Shown: positions 47,006-56,162 of the stretch, one piece after another | How the letters are laid out: each line of letters begins with the position of its first letter | Numbering within the stretch: position 1 is the first letter of the stretch | Source of the DNA: CAWKOH01 sp963851245 | Lineage (GTDB): Bacteria > Actinomycetota > Acidimicrobiia > Acidimicrobiales > Palsa-688 | Assembly: GCA_963851245.1 (NCBI GenBank) | Contig: CAWKOH010000016.1 | Span: 1 to 64,000, forward strand | Length of the DNA: 64,000 bases | Reading direction: 5' to 3' | Position numbers and translations under genes: made by a program | Notes under the pieces: model-generated | Seen by the model: the letters and a program-made list of their open reading frames with translations, nothing else | Told to the model about the DNA's origin: nothing | Databases searched by the model: none

Positions 47006-47419
47006 TCAGGCCGCGGCGCGCCACACGAGAAGCGTCCCGCCGTCCCCACCATCCTTGTATCCGACCTGCACCCGAAGCCCTATCCGCAGCCCGGCGCCAT
47101 CCGCCGGCCCGGACCAGCCGCCGGGGATGAGGACATCGTCGGCCTCCTCCAGGCGGACCAGCACAACCACGGACGGCACATCCATGCCGGCCAAGAAGGG
47201 ATGACGGTTCACGATCCAGCTGGCCACGACGCCCCGACCCGACGCCTCCTCCCACCGCCACGACAGAGAGCCGCAACGGGCGCAGAGGGCTCGAGGCGGC
47301 CACCGCCGCCGGCCGCACCGGTCGCAGGTCTGCACGGTAAGTTGGTGGCGGGCCATGGCCTCCCACCACGGTCGCGAGTCACGATCGAAGGCCGGCCGTG
47401 GTAGTCCGCCGCCGCTCAA
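47006..47419 (-). CDS. Zn-ribbon / OB-fold (DUF35) acyl-CoA-binding-type protein
   Basis: 137 residues. The zinc ribbon is formed by two CxxC motifs (QTCDRCGRRRWPP, then CARCGSLSW). The OB-fold part follows (SGRGVVASWIVNRHPF, then VVVLVRLEEAD and a short tail). The TTG 47419 start overlaps the TGA of the thiolase gene (TTGA). DUF35 proteins often partner thiolase-fold enzymes, and in steroid side-chain degradation they complete a retro-aldolase with Ltp2-type proteins. The context here matches that pairing. Confidence 0.82.
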   Translation of the reverse strand: MSGGGLPRPAFDRDSRPWWEAMARHQLTVQTCDRCGRRRWPPRALCARCGSLSWRWEEASGRGVVASWIVNRHPFLAGMDVPSVVVLVRLEEADDVLIPGGWSGPADGAGLRIGLRVQVGYKDGGDGGTLLVWRAAA

Positions 47420-48573
47420 GTAGCCCGCCTCAACACCAGCGCCGATGAGGTTCCCGCCACGTAACCCGGCTGACCTGTCGCCAGCGCCAGCTCGGCTCCC
47501 CGGACCTGACGAGGCCCGGCGTCCCCCCGCAGCTGCGAAACGGCCTCGGCCACGTGGTTCAAGCCGTGCACGTAACCCTCGGAGAGATGACCGCCGTGGG
47601 TGTTGACCGGGAGGCTGCCGCCCGGTCCGGTGCAACCCGAAGCGACCAGTTCTGCCGCCTCCCCCTTGGAACAGAAGCCATAGTCCTCAAGCTGCAGGAG
47701 CACCAGCGGTGTGAACGCGTCGTACAGCTCGAGGACGTCGATGTCGGAAGGCGTGACGCCGGCGGACGCAAACAGCCGGGGAGCCATATCCGCCGCGGCC
47801 GTGGTGGTCAGGTCCTGGCGGCCGTTGGAATAGAGGGTGTGACCGCCACCGAAGGCCGCCCCCGATACCAGTACCGGTACCTGGCGCAGGTGAGCGGCTC
47901 GGTCCGCGGAGGTAACCACGAGCGCTACCGCGGCGTCGGTCTCGAGGCAGCAGTCGAGGAGGCGAAGCGGCTCGACGATCCAGCGGGACGCGAGGTAGTC
48001 GTCCAGGGTGAGCGGGGCCCGCATCATCGCCCGCTCGTTTTGGCCGGCCCAGGCCCGCTGCGCGATGGCCACCTGCCCCAGCGCTTCGGGACGGACTCCG
48101 TAGGCATCCAGGTAGGCCCGCGTGTACATGGCGAACTGTTGCGGCGGCGTCGCGAAACCGTACGGAGCCTGGTACTGGAACTCCCCCTCGACGAGGGGAG
48201 CGCGGCCGGTCCCGCCCATGCGGTGCTCCGAGCGGGCGTTGATGGCCCGCCAGCACACCACGCACTCGGCTGTTCCGCTGGCCACCGCCATGGCCGCCAT
48301 GCCCACCACACCCGCCGAGTTGCTGCCACCGCCGAACTGGTCGAGGTGGTAGCGCAGATCACGGATCCCGAGGGACTGGGCGACGGCGAATGCGGCGGCC
48401 GAGTCGCCGACCCGGTGGCAAGCCACTCCGTCGGCGTCGCCTGGGCCCAGACCGGCATCGTCGAGCGCGGCGACGATCGCCCTGAGCGCCAGTGTCAGGG
48501 TGCTCACCCCCGAGTTCTTCGAATACTCGGTCCACCCGACGCCCACTATGGCGGCCCGGTCGCGAAGGGTCAC
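47416..48573 (-). CDS. Thiolase-superfamily protein (SCPx/Ltp2-like) without nucleophilic Cys
   Basis: 385 residues from GTG 48573 (VTLRDRAAIVGVGWTEY), overlapping the amidohydrolase stop (GTGA). The fold is thiolase: the region that carries the acylated cysteine in true thiolases reads YHLDQFGGGSNSAGVVGMAA, with Gly in place of Cys. Downstream blocks are ELYDAFTPLVLLQLEDYGFC, GGSLPVNTHGGHLSEGYVHG and ALVLRRAT. Lack of the Cys means thiolytic cleavage is unlikely. Ltp2-like aldol lyases of side-chain catabolism are the nearest known functional type. It is coupled to the DUF35 gene downstream. Confidence 0.82.
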   Translation of the reverse strand: MTLRDRAAIVGVGWTEYSKNSGVSTLTLALRAIVAALDDAGLGPGDADGVACHRVGDSAAAFAVAQSLGIRDLRYHLDQFGGGSNSAGVVGMAAMAVASGTAECVVCWRAINARSEHRMGGTGRAPLVEGEFQYQAPYGFATPPQQFAMYTRAYLDAYGVRPEALGQVAIAQRAWAGQNERAMMRAPLTLDDYLASRWIVEPLRLLDCCLETDAAVALVVTSADRAAHLRQVPVLVSGAAFGGGHTLYSNGRQDLTTTAAADMAPRLFASAGVTPSDIDVLELYDAFTPLVLLQLEDYGFCSKGEAAELVASGCTGPGGSLPVNTHGGHLSEGYVHGLNHVAEAVSQLRGDAGPRQVRGAELALATGQPGYVAGTSSALVLRRAT

Positions 48574-49689
48574 AGCCGGTACAGGCGTTCCGCCGTACCG
48601 TGGAGGACCTTTTCCCGATCCTCGTCGCTCCAATCGGCCGTCAGCCGCGCCACATATTTGCGACTGTCGGGCCACAAGCACACGCTGTGCGGATAGTCGG
48701 TGGAGAACATGGCGATATCCGCCAGCCGGGGCCAGAACCCCTGGGCCACCATCTGAAAGCCGAGATCGTCATCGAGAACGGTTACGAAGACGTTCTCGCC
48801 GAGCACCTCGCTGGGCCGGCGGTCGAGGGTAACCCCGCCCGTCCTGCGGTACCACTCGTTCTCGTACTGCTGGTCCATGGTCTGGGCCCAGAAGGGAATC
48901 CAGGAGAAGTTCACCTCGCCGGCCACGATCCTCAGGTCGGGATGGCGCTGGAAGACCCCGCCCAGGATCATGTAGCTCAGCGCCTTCGCCGAGTTGAAGA
49001 AGCGCCACACCGTCCCGGCCGCGCTCACCTTCTGGTGTGACATCCGGTCCCAGTCCAGCTCGGTCGTCCGGCCGCCGAAGGTCCGGTGGAAGGTGAGGGG
49101 CGTGGCGCTTTCTGAGACCGTGTCCCAGAGAGGGTCGTAATAGTCGTCGTGGTAGGGGCGGACCGGCTGGCCAGGCAAGAAGCAGGCCCGGGCCCCTTTG
49201 GCGAGGACGCGCTCGTAGTTCCGCCACGCAGGTCTCCATCCCGTCGTCGACGGGAAGCATGGGCAGAGCCACGATCCGCCCGGGCGACGCGCCCTGGAAG
49301 TCCTCGAGGATCCAGTCGTTGTAGGAGCGCATGCAGGCCAGGCCCACTTCCCGGTCGTCGATCGAGTAGATGAAGGCGGCGACACCGGGGTAGACCACGC
49401 TGACGTCCACGCCGTCGAGGTCCATGTCGGCGACGTGGGCGACCCCGTCGTAGTTGCCGGGCAGGATCTCGTCGAAGCGCAGCCCTGAGACCCGTTCTGA
49501 GTCGCTCCTTCCGGCCATGGCTTCGATCCCGTAGGTCCGCTCGGGTGTCTCCCCCTGAAAGCTCCATCCGTCGCCACCGTCGGATCCTTTGACCAACTTG
49601 GGGGCACGGTCCCGCATGGATGCCGGTACCCGGTCGAACACCCACGGCGGCTCGTTGATGTGGCAGTCGGCTGAGATCACTCTGGTCAT
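48570..49689 (-). CDS. Amidohydrolase-2 family metal-dependent hydrolase, one frameshift
   Basis: About 373 residues. The N-terminus from ATG 49689 reads TRVISADCHINEPPWVFDR with the DxH metal motif (SADCH). Further blocks are DGVDVSVVYPGVAAFIYS and SYNDWILEDFQGASPGRI. The frame shifts near 49215. The remaining blocks are KGARACFLPGQPVRPYHDDY, PLTFHRTFGGRTTELD, FQRHPDLRIVAGEVNFSWIP and IAMFSTDYPHSVCLWPDS. It ends ERLYRL at 48570. It probably decarboxylates or hydrolyses an aromatic or unsaturated carboxylate. It begins 7 bp after the acyl-CoA synthetase stop. Confidence 0.82.
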
Positions 49690-49696
49690 CTCGTGC

Positions 49697-51934
49697 TCAT
49701 CCCTTCCCTTCCTTTCCGTTCTCTTCCGCGGCGAGCCGGGCGAAGCGCTTACCCGCCATGATCGCGACTGCGGCCTCGTTCAGGGTCCTGTAAAGCGGGA
49801 CGCCGCAACGACTGGCGCCTTCGAAGACCTCGTCGATATGGCCGCCCGGTGCGACATCGAGGTTGCGGGCTACCACCACTGGACGGGAGTCGAGCTTCAG
49901 TGCCGTCAGTGCCTCCAGCAGCTCGAGCAGTGGACGTACGCCGGCGTCACCGTAGCCGTAGTACGCCTGCACGTTCACATGCAAGAGGAGGTCGGGAAAA
50001 AGCTGCGCACCGAGGATGGCCTCGAGCACCGGCTTCACACTCTCGCCCGTGACGACGGCCTCGATCGGGTTGACCACACTTGTCCCGACGCCGTAACCCA
50101 TCTCCCGCAGACGCTGCTGGGCGGCGGAGATCAGCGTGGTGACGCGCAAGCCGGCCCGGTCGCAGGCGTCGGCAGCGAGGACCGTGGCGCCGCCGCCCAC
50201 TCCCATGACGAGCACGTCCGGCTCCCCCGGGGCGGGGTGGTCCGCGAAGGCCTGGTGGTGGGCCAGGCAGCCCACCAGATCCTCCAGGCTCTCGACCAGC
50301 GTTATCCCGGTGGAGGCGCTGAGGGCTGCCCAAATCCGGCGGTCCACGGCCAGAGATCCGGTGTGGGTGGCGACCGCGGACATGCCCTGGCGTCCGCAAC
50401 CTCCCACCAATGCGACGACCGGCTTTAGTCCCTTCACCCGGCGGAGGGCCTCGACCACCCGCTCGCCGTCGGTCAATCCTTCCAGGTAAAGGCCGATGAC
50501 CTCTGCTGAGGGGTCGCCGGCGAGGTAATCGAGCATGTCGCCGGCCGTGACATCGGCGGCGTTGCCGATCGAGACCACCTTGGAAAACCGCAGACCGCGC
50601 CGGGCGCCGTAGTTGATGACGTCGCCACCGAGGCCGCCGCTCTGGGAGATCACGCCGATCTTTCCCGGCTCGAGGGGGACTCCTTGCAGGTAGGTCTGGC
50701 CGCCCGCCGGACAGTACACCCCCATGCAGTTGGGTCCCAGCACGCGGACGCCGGCGTGGCCCGCCGCCTTCACGAGTTGGGCCTCGAGGCTGCGGCCATC
50801 GGGGCCAGCCTCGGCGAACCCTCCACTTATCACTTGAGCCACGGCCGCTCGGGGGCCCTCACCGCGAATCAGCTCGACTGCCGCTGCGGCGGGCAATGCC
50901 ACCTGCAGGTAGTCGACGCGGCCTTCGGGCAAGTCCGCCAAGGACGGCCGGGCGGGCACGCCCTCGACCGAGGGCGCGGTCGGGTGGATCGCCCACAGAC
51001 CGTCGTCCCATCCCACGGACCGGTAGGCGGCGAGGGCCCGGTTGCCGAAGGACTGGTGCTTGAGCGATGCACCCGCGACTGCGATGGAGCGGGGGGCGAA
51101 GAGCTGGTCGAACGGGATGGGCGGGGTTGGCGGCCTATCGCCGCTCGGATCCAGGGTCGCTGGCGATCCGTCCAGCACGAGGCGGGCGTCGGCCACGAGG
51201 GCCCCATTCGATGAGGCGATCACGGGATTGCATTCCAGCTCGACCAGGCGGGAGCCGAGTCGGACCGCCAGCCCTTGAGGTCCGGCCAGCGACAACACGA
51301 CCGCGATCAGGGCCTCTCGATCCACCGCAGGTCCGCCCCGGGCGCCCGCCAGCGCTGCGCCACCACGGAACTCGCCCAGCATCTGCTCCGCGTCTTGGCG
51401 GGTGAGGGGTAAGAGGCGCGCCGACACTTCGTCGAGGATCTCGGTCAGCGTTCCACCCAGCCCCACCAGCGCCACCGGGCCTACGCTCTCGTGGCGGACC
51501 ACGCCGACCAGCAGCTCGAGACCAGGCATCCCTTGTTGCTCGAGCAGGAAACCTTGCGGGGTGACCCCCGCTGCGGCCAGGCCGGCGGCCATGTCTGCCA
51601 CGGCCGCCTCGACGGACGCCGCCGTGAGCCCCAGCTGTACCGCGCCGAGCTCGGTCTTGTGGACGATCCCAGGGCCGAAAGCTTTGAGGACGAGCGGCTC
51701 GCCCAGCGAGCGGGCCTTCATCGAAGCGTCTGCGGCGTCGCGGGCCAGGGCATGCTTTGGAACGGTCAATCCCAGGGAGGCGAGTGCCTGCTTGACGAAC
51801 GGCTCCGGCACCAGAAGACGCGGCCCGGATTCGGCCAAGGGGCATCCCCGGCCTACGAGCTCGTCCAGCAGAGCTTCGTCGGACGGGAGGGAAGAGGGGG
51901 TGTGGGCCTCGGAACTCGTGCCGGTTGTGCTCAT
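49697..51934 (-). CDS. ADP-forming acyl-CoA synthetase (acetyl-CoA synthetase family)
   Basis: 745 residues. An ATP-grasp domain is N-terminal (PKHALARDAADASMKARSLG, then VLKAFGPGIVHKTELGAV). It is followed by the CoA-binding domain (FAPRSIAVAGASLKHQSFG, then GRVDYLQVALPAAAAVELI) and the succinyl-CoA-ligase-like domain (GKIGVISQSGGLGGDVINYG and VATHTGSLAVDRRIW, where the His is the probable phosphorylated residue). It forms an acyl-CoA with ATP to ADP, as in acid activation. First gene of a four-gene minus-strand operon with amidohydrolase, thiolase-like and DUF35 genes. Confidence 0.88.
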   Translation of the reverse strand: MSTTGTSSEAHTPSSLPSDEALLDELVGRGCPLAESGPRLLVPEPFVKQALASLGLTVPKHALARDAADASMKARSLGEPLVLKAFGPGIVHKTELGAVQLGLTAASVEAAVADMAAGLAAAGVTPQGFLLEQQGMPGLELLVGVVRHESVGPVALVGLGGTLTEILDEVSARLLPLTRQDAEQMLGEFRGGAALAGARGGPAVDREALIAVVLSLAGPQGLAVRLGSRLVELECNPVIASSNGALVADARLVLDGSPATLDPSGDRPPTPPIPFDQLFAPRSIAVAGASLKHQSFGNRALAAYRSVGWDDGLWAIHPTAPSVEGVPARPSLADLPEGRVDYLQVALPAAAAVELIRGEGPRAAVAQVISGGFAEAGPDGRSLEAQLVKAAGHAGVRVLGPNCMGVYCPAGGQTYLQGVPLEPGKIGVISQSGGLGGDVINYGARRGLRFSKVVSIGNAADVTAGDMLDYLAGDPSAEVIGLYLEGLTDGERVVEALRRVKGLKPVVALVGGCGRQGMSAVATHTGSLAVDRRIWAALSASTGITLVESLEDLVGCLAHHQAFADHPAPGEPDVLVMGVGGGATVLAADACDRAGLRVTTLISAAQQRLREMGYGVGTSVVNPIEAVVTGESVKPVLEAILGAQLFPDLLLHVNVQAYYGYGDAGVRPLLELLEALTALKLDSRPVVVARNLDVAPGGHIDEVFEGASRCGVPLYRTLNEAAVAIMAGKRFARLAAEENGKEGKG

Positions 51935-52158
51935 GCCGCCCGCCGGAGGCCCGTCAACCTGGCCCTACGCACAGCAGGGCGCATCATGTGACTCGAGCCT
52001 TCCGGTGCACTGTCATGAGAGCAAGGTAGACCTCGAAGAAGCGGTAACCCCGGGGGAGGTGCTACGAGCCCCAGATACTATTGGGGCCGCGCCAGCAACG
52101 CTGAAGACCCCGGTCTCCGGCGATAGGCCCGAGACTGGAAAGCGCGGTGGGACAGTGG

Positions 52159-54369
52159 TCAGCCGGCGTAGATGCGATGGCTGGAGTTGACCACCCAGGG
52201 AATGCCCAGAGGGGCTACCGAAATGGTAAGCGCTCCGCCTGGTACCGCGGCCCAACCGTTGCCGGTCCAGTGGTAGATGCCGTAGCCTCCGTGAACCGGG
52301 TTGGTGCCGATGCCCGAGAGCGATCCGTCTGCGCCGAGGGCGATGTCGGTGAGCGTGCCGGGCCCCTCCACCCAGCTGGTGCCGGTCCACTCGAAGGTCC
52401 GGTGGGCGGAGTTGATGACAAATGGGGTGCCGTCGGGGGCCACGGCTATGGTCACCGCCCCGCCGGGTATCGCGGCCCAACCGTTGCCGGTCCAGTGGTA
52501 GATGCCGTAGCCTCCGTGAACCGCGTTGGTGCCGATGACCCACACCGACCCGTCGGCACCTTGCGAGATGTCGTTGGCAAGGCCGGGTTCTACTGTGAAG
52601 ACGACCGGGGTAGGAGTTGCCGACACCTCGTTCGACCGACTCGAGCTCCCCAAAGCGGTCACGGCGGTGACCTTGAAGTAGTACGTCTTGCCGTTCTGCA
52701 AGCCGGTGACCAATGTTGCGGTGCCGCTCACGGGCGCCTGTATGGGGGTCGAGCTCTCGCCGTTGGTGCTCGTGCCGACGAAGATGTCGTAGCCGGTGAT
52801 CGGCGATCCTCCGTTGGATTTCGGAGCGCTCCACGTCAGCAGCACCTCGCCATTGCCTGCGACGGCGCTGTCAAGCGTCGGGACACCCGGCAGACTCTCG
52901 GCTGTTACCGGGTTGGACGCGGACGAGGTTGATCCGGTGCCGAAGATGTTGGTCGCGGTGATCGTGAACGTGTAGCTGTCTCCGGCCGTCAGACCAGTGA
53001 CACCGATCGGACTCGTGCTTCCTGTCGCCGTCTGCCCGCCGTTAGTTGCCTTCGTGCTGTCCGTAGCAGTCACTTGATAGGAGGTGATCGCAGCCCCGCC
53101 ATCAAGCGTTGCCGGGTTGAACGTGACGAGGGTCTGGCCGACCTGAGCCTTCGCTGTTACCCCCGTCGGTGCCCCCGGGGCCCCCAACTGGTTCGCCATC
53201 GTCCACGCCGTTCCGTTCCAATGCTCGATCGGTGCCTGGTAGACCCCTACTCCGCTGGGATAGGCGTAGACGGATCCGACGGCGGTGCAGTCCGAAGCGG
53301 AGATGCACGATATGCCGTCCAGTGGTCCGCCGAAGGTCGGGCTGGTCACTACAGCCCAAGTGCTGGCGTTCCATTGTTCGACAAGCGACTGGCCGCCTTC
53401 GATGCCAACAGCCGTGCAGTTCGCCGCCGAGGTGCATGCAACCCCCTCGAGCGCTGTAGTCGTGCCGAGAGTGGACACGAGGGTCCAAGCGGTCCCGTCC
53501 CAGTGCACGGTGCTCTCAAACCCTACGGCGATGCAATCCGACGCCGAGGCGCACGACACGCTCGTGAGCCACTCGTTGGGACCGATAACTGCGGTGGTGG
53601 GGCTCGACACGATGCTCCATGCCATCCCGTCCCAATGCTCGATCAATGTGGCGTCCTCGTAACCCCCCACGGCCGTACAGTCCGAGGCGGACACGCACGT
53701 CACTCCGTCAAGCCAATAGTCGGGTCCGGGTGGAGTCGGGCTGGAGGAAATGCTCCAGGAGGCACCATCCCAGTGCTCGATCACCGGCTGCGTGTCTCCA
53801 CTGCCCGCTGATGGGAAGTACTTTCCTACCGCGGTGCAATCCGACGCCGAGGTGCACGTGACCCCGAGAAGGAGCACCGACACAGTGGTACTCACATTGG
53901 GGCTGGTTAGGATCGTCCAAGCCGTCCCATCCCATTGTTCCACCAAAGTCTGGTAGATGGTCCCGTTGCTGTAGGACCCGACCGCAGTGCAATCAGAAGA
54001 AGAGGAACACGAGACCGCCACGAGCTGGTTATCGTTCGAGGACGCGTTCGGGCTCGTGACCGGCCTCCAAGCGGTCCCGTCCCAGTGCTCGACCAACGTC
54101 TGGTCGAAAGTACCGTTGTTGGTATAGCCGACGGCGGTGCAGTCAGAAGAAGAGACGCACGAAACGCCATTCACATAGATGTTGGTGTCATTGGCGGCCG
54201 CATCAGCCACCACCGCCGCCCCTCTCGACCCTGTGCCCGGTGTAGCGCCCGCGCTTGGTTGGGCAACCAACGAGGAGCGACTCAGGACCGTGAGAAAAGC
54301 GGCTACGGAGCAGAGTCTGCGCCGGCTAACTACCGAGAGTTTGACTGTGGACCTGTTACTGGACTCCAT
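52159..54369 (-). CDS. Secreted repeat protein: Cys-paired repeats, FnIII, tectonin-like repeats
   Basis: 736 residues from ATG 54369. An N-terminal signal region (TVKLSVVSRRRLCSVAAFLTV) precedes seven or so ~45-residue repeats. Each has CxSxSDCTAVG or a variant, followed by HWDGTAW and a Ser/Thr/Pro tail, so a beta-propeller with disulfide-ready Cys pairs is likely. Two fibronectin type III domains follow (GAPTGVTAKAQVGQTLVTFN and GVPTLDSAVAGNGEVLLTWS starts). Then come two tectonin-like repeats (GADGSVWVIGTNAVHGGYGI, then HWTGNGWAAVPGG). It ends NSSHRIYAG. Probably a cell-surface or secreted carbohydrate-binding or adhesive protein. The repeats resemble TAVG propeller proteins of actinobacteria. 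Confidence 0.85.
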   Translation of the reverse strand: MESSNRSTVKLSVVSRRRLCSVAAFLTVLSRSSLVAQPSAGATPGTGSRGAAVVADAAANDTNIYVNGVSCVSSSDCTAVGYTNNGTFDQTLVEHWDGTAWRPVTSPNASSNDNQLVAVSCSSSSDCTAVGSYSNGTIYQTLVEQWDGTAWTILTSPNVSTTVSVLLLGVTCTSASDCTAVGKYFPSAGSGDTQPVIEHWDGASWSISSSPTPPGPDYWLDGVTCVSASDCTAVGGYEDATLIEHWDGMAWSIVSSPTTAVIGPNEWLTSVSCASASDCIAVGFESTVHWDGTAWTLVSTLGTTTALEGVACTSAANCTAVGIEGGQSLVEQWNASTWAVVTSPTFGGPLDGISCISASDCTAVGSVYAYPSGVGVYQAPIEHWNGTAWTMANQLGAPGAPTGVTAKAQVGQTLVTFNPATLDGGAAITSYQVTATDSTKATNGGQTATGSTSPIGVTGLTAGDSYTFTITATNIFGTGSTSSASNPVTAESLPGVPTLDSAVAGNGEVLLTWSAPKSNGGSPITGYDIFVGTSTNGESSTPIQAPVSGTATLVTGLQNGKTYYFKVTAVTALGSSSRSNEVSATPTPVVFTVEPGLANDISQGADGSVWVIGTNAVHGGYGIYHWTGNGWAAIPGGAVTIAVAPDGTPFVINSAHRTFEWTGTSWVEGPGTLTDIALGADGSLSGIGTNPVHGGYGIYHWTGNGWAAVPGGALTISVAPLGIPWVVNSSHRIYAG

Positions 54370-54572
54370 GAATGGAGCATCGCTCCCCCCGGTATAGGGC
54401 CGGTAGAGTGAGGGTAAAGAGACCACGTCACAACGGCGAGGCGTGGCCAATACAGAGCAGCGTCGGTTGGGGCGCCGTCGGAGGCGGTCACCGCCCGGCC
54501 ATCCGCATCGTGCGCTCGCTATCTTGGAGGCCGTTGGAAATAAGAAACCGTCGAAAGCCAAGGCGGTTTCCC

Positions 54573-54645
54573 GGGCCCGTAGCTCAGCGGTCAGAGCAGG
54601 GGACTCATAATCCCTCGGTCGTGGGTTCGATCCCCACCGGGCCCA
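54573..54645 (+). tRNA. tRNA with CAT anticodon (elongator Met, or Ile2)
   Basis: Acceptor GGGCCCG (54573-54579) pairs with CGGGCCC (54638-54644), with discriminator A at 54645. The loop CTCATAA holds anticodon CAT at 54606-54608, the stem being GGGGA/TCCCT with one G-T pair. The T-arm has GTGGG-TTCGATC-CCCAC. Elongator Met is the default; a lysidine-modified Ile2 tRNA has the same anticodon and cannot be excluded by eye. CCA is not encoded. It is probably the attachment site for the integrase that follows. Confidence 0.93.
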
Positions 54646-54730
54646 CTCTCAAACGTGCTGCTCAGGCGCTGTTTCGGGTCAGGGTCGAAGGGTGGGATGG
54701 TCACACCGTGACCAATACGTGACCGAAACG

Positions 54731-54836
54731 AACCGGAGACACCGGAGACAGAACCGGAGTCAACCGGAGTCAACTGTGCGGACCCGTTACCCGGGTACCG
54801 GGTCTTGACACGAACCGGAGGGGACATGAACCGGAG
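54731..54836. repeat. Cluster of AACCGGAG repeats between tRNA and integrase
   Basis: The octamer AACCGGAG (or CACCGGAG in one case) occurs at 54731, 54740 (variant), 54752, 54762, 54813 and 54829, all in the same orientation. The array is 86 bp from the tRNA 3' end and immediately upstream of the integrase stop. The spacing and location suit integrase arm-type binding sites. This is inference from position. Confidence 0.75.
54781..54804. repeat. 24-bp near-palindrome within the repeat cluster
   Basis: GACCCG ... CGGGTC flank TTACCCGGGTAC. The centre TACCCGGGTA is a perfect palindrome, with one mismatch in the outer stem. It sits between the two groups of AACCGGAG repeats. It may be a core or accessory site of the recombination complex or a terminator stem for the integrase. 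Confidence 0.55.
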
Positions 54837-54848
54837 GGTCCGTCGACC

Positions 54849-56021
54849 TCACTCTGCGTCGAAGTGAATTTTGTCTCGGCGTGCAGCCCGTGCAGCATCA
54901 TCGAGGCCGCTCGTCAGGCGTTCGTCGATCGCCGGTAGTACGTGTCCGTAGGTCCCCAGCGTCACCTGCACAGATGAGTGGCCCATGCGCTCCATGATCG
55001 CCCGCGGGTGGGCGCCCTCGGCGATCAGGAAGCTGGCGAAGGTGTGACGCAGGTCGTGGAATCTCACTGTTGGCGGTAGCCCGGCTTTGACGACCGCCGG
55101 CTTGAACTGTCGGCGGTAGAAGTTGTTGTGGCGCAACGGACCGCCGTCCGACGACGTAAAGACGGGGTCGTCCCGATGTAGTGATCGAGTTCGGAGATAA
55201 CAGCTGAGGTCATCTTGGATCGATGCCGGTAGCGGCACGGAGCGGCGCTGGTAGTTCTTCGTCGGGCCGTACACGAATTGGCCGCTTACCTCAGTTGCGG
55301 TTTCTGAAACCTCGACGCTCGATCGAATGAAGTCGATCTTTCCCACTCTCAGCCCGGCGATCTCACCAGCACGTAGGCCGGTGTAGGCGGCGAAGCGAAT
55401 CAGGAGGCCGAGCTCCGGCCGCACGGTGCGCCGATGCGGTCGCGCGCCGTGGCCTGCGGATTTGAGGGCCGGCGTGATGATCGCGCATGCCAGGTCCTCG
55501 ACCTGCTCGTGGGTGAGGAAGTGCATCTCCGCGCCCTGGGGCCGTGCGACCTTCAGTCCCATGCACGGGTTGGCCGCCAAGGCGCCGGCGTCGACCGCTG
55601 TTCCGAGGATCAGGCGCAGGACAGCCCTGACACCTCGAACGTTGCCGGCGCTCACCCCGCGGGTCGCCAGTTCGGCGAGATACCGACGGATCGCGGGTCT
55701 GTCCAGGTCGGCGACCGGAGTATCGCCGAGCCGAGGGAGGATATGAGTCCTGAGCTTGCTCTCGTAGCCGGCTCGAGTCGAAGGTCTCAGGTGGATTGTT
55801 GTGTCGCGCCAGGTCTGTGCCCAATCGGCGACTGTGATCCGGCTCAGCCGCGGGTCGATCCAATCACCGCGGTGTCGGTCTCCTGCATCGCCAACCAAGC
55901 CTTCGCGTCCCCCTTGGAGCCGAACATGGCGCTATGGCGATATCCATCGGGACTTTGGAACCGTGCGCCGCCACCGTCCCGACGGGAGACGATCAATTGA
56001 ACCAGTCTTCGGGCGACCCAT
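54849..56021 (-). CDS. Tyrosine recombinase/phage-type integrase, N-terminal frameshifts
   Basis: A phage-type tyrosine integrase. ATG 56021 has a GGAAAGG site before it and opens MGRPKTGSIDRLPSGRW. A shift near 55985 gives RFQSPDGYRHSAMFGSKG and DAKAWLAMQETDTA, the usual AP2-like arm domain. A second shift near 55880 gives GDWIDPRLSRITVADWAQTW (SAM-like core-binding domain). The catalytic part has the Arg of YTGLRAGEIAGL, HDLRHTFASF and MGHSSVQVTLGTYGHV with the Tyr nucleophile. It is transcribed toward the tRNA, which is the likely attachment site. Confidence 0.88.
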
Positions 56022-56162
56022 CGGCCGGACCTTTCCTTTGACGAAGAGCTACTGGATGAGCTCGGCCGTCAGGGCGGGCCGGCGAACGCCTGGACCGAGA
56101 GTACCTGAGGTCTCGGCCCTTCAGATGGCGTCGTAACCACCAGCGAACTATGGGGTTCCTAG

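Noticed and set aside
54573..54645. tRNA called specifically as initiator Met
   Set aside because: The first acceptor pair is a normal G-C and the anticodon stem lacks the GGG/CCC triplet of initiators, so it is elongator Met or Ile2.
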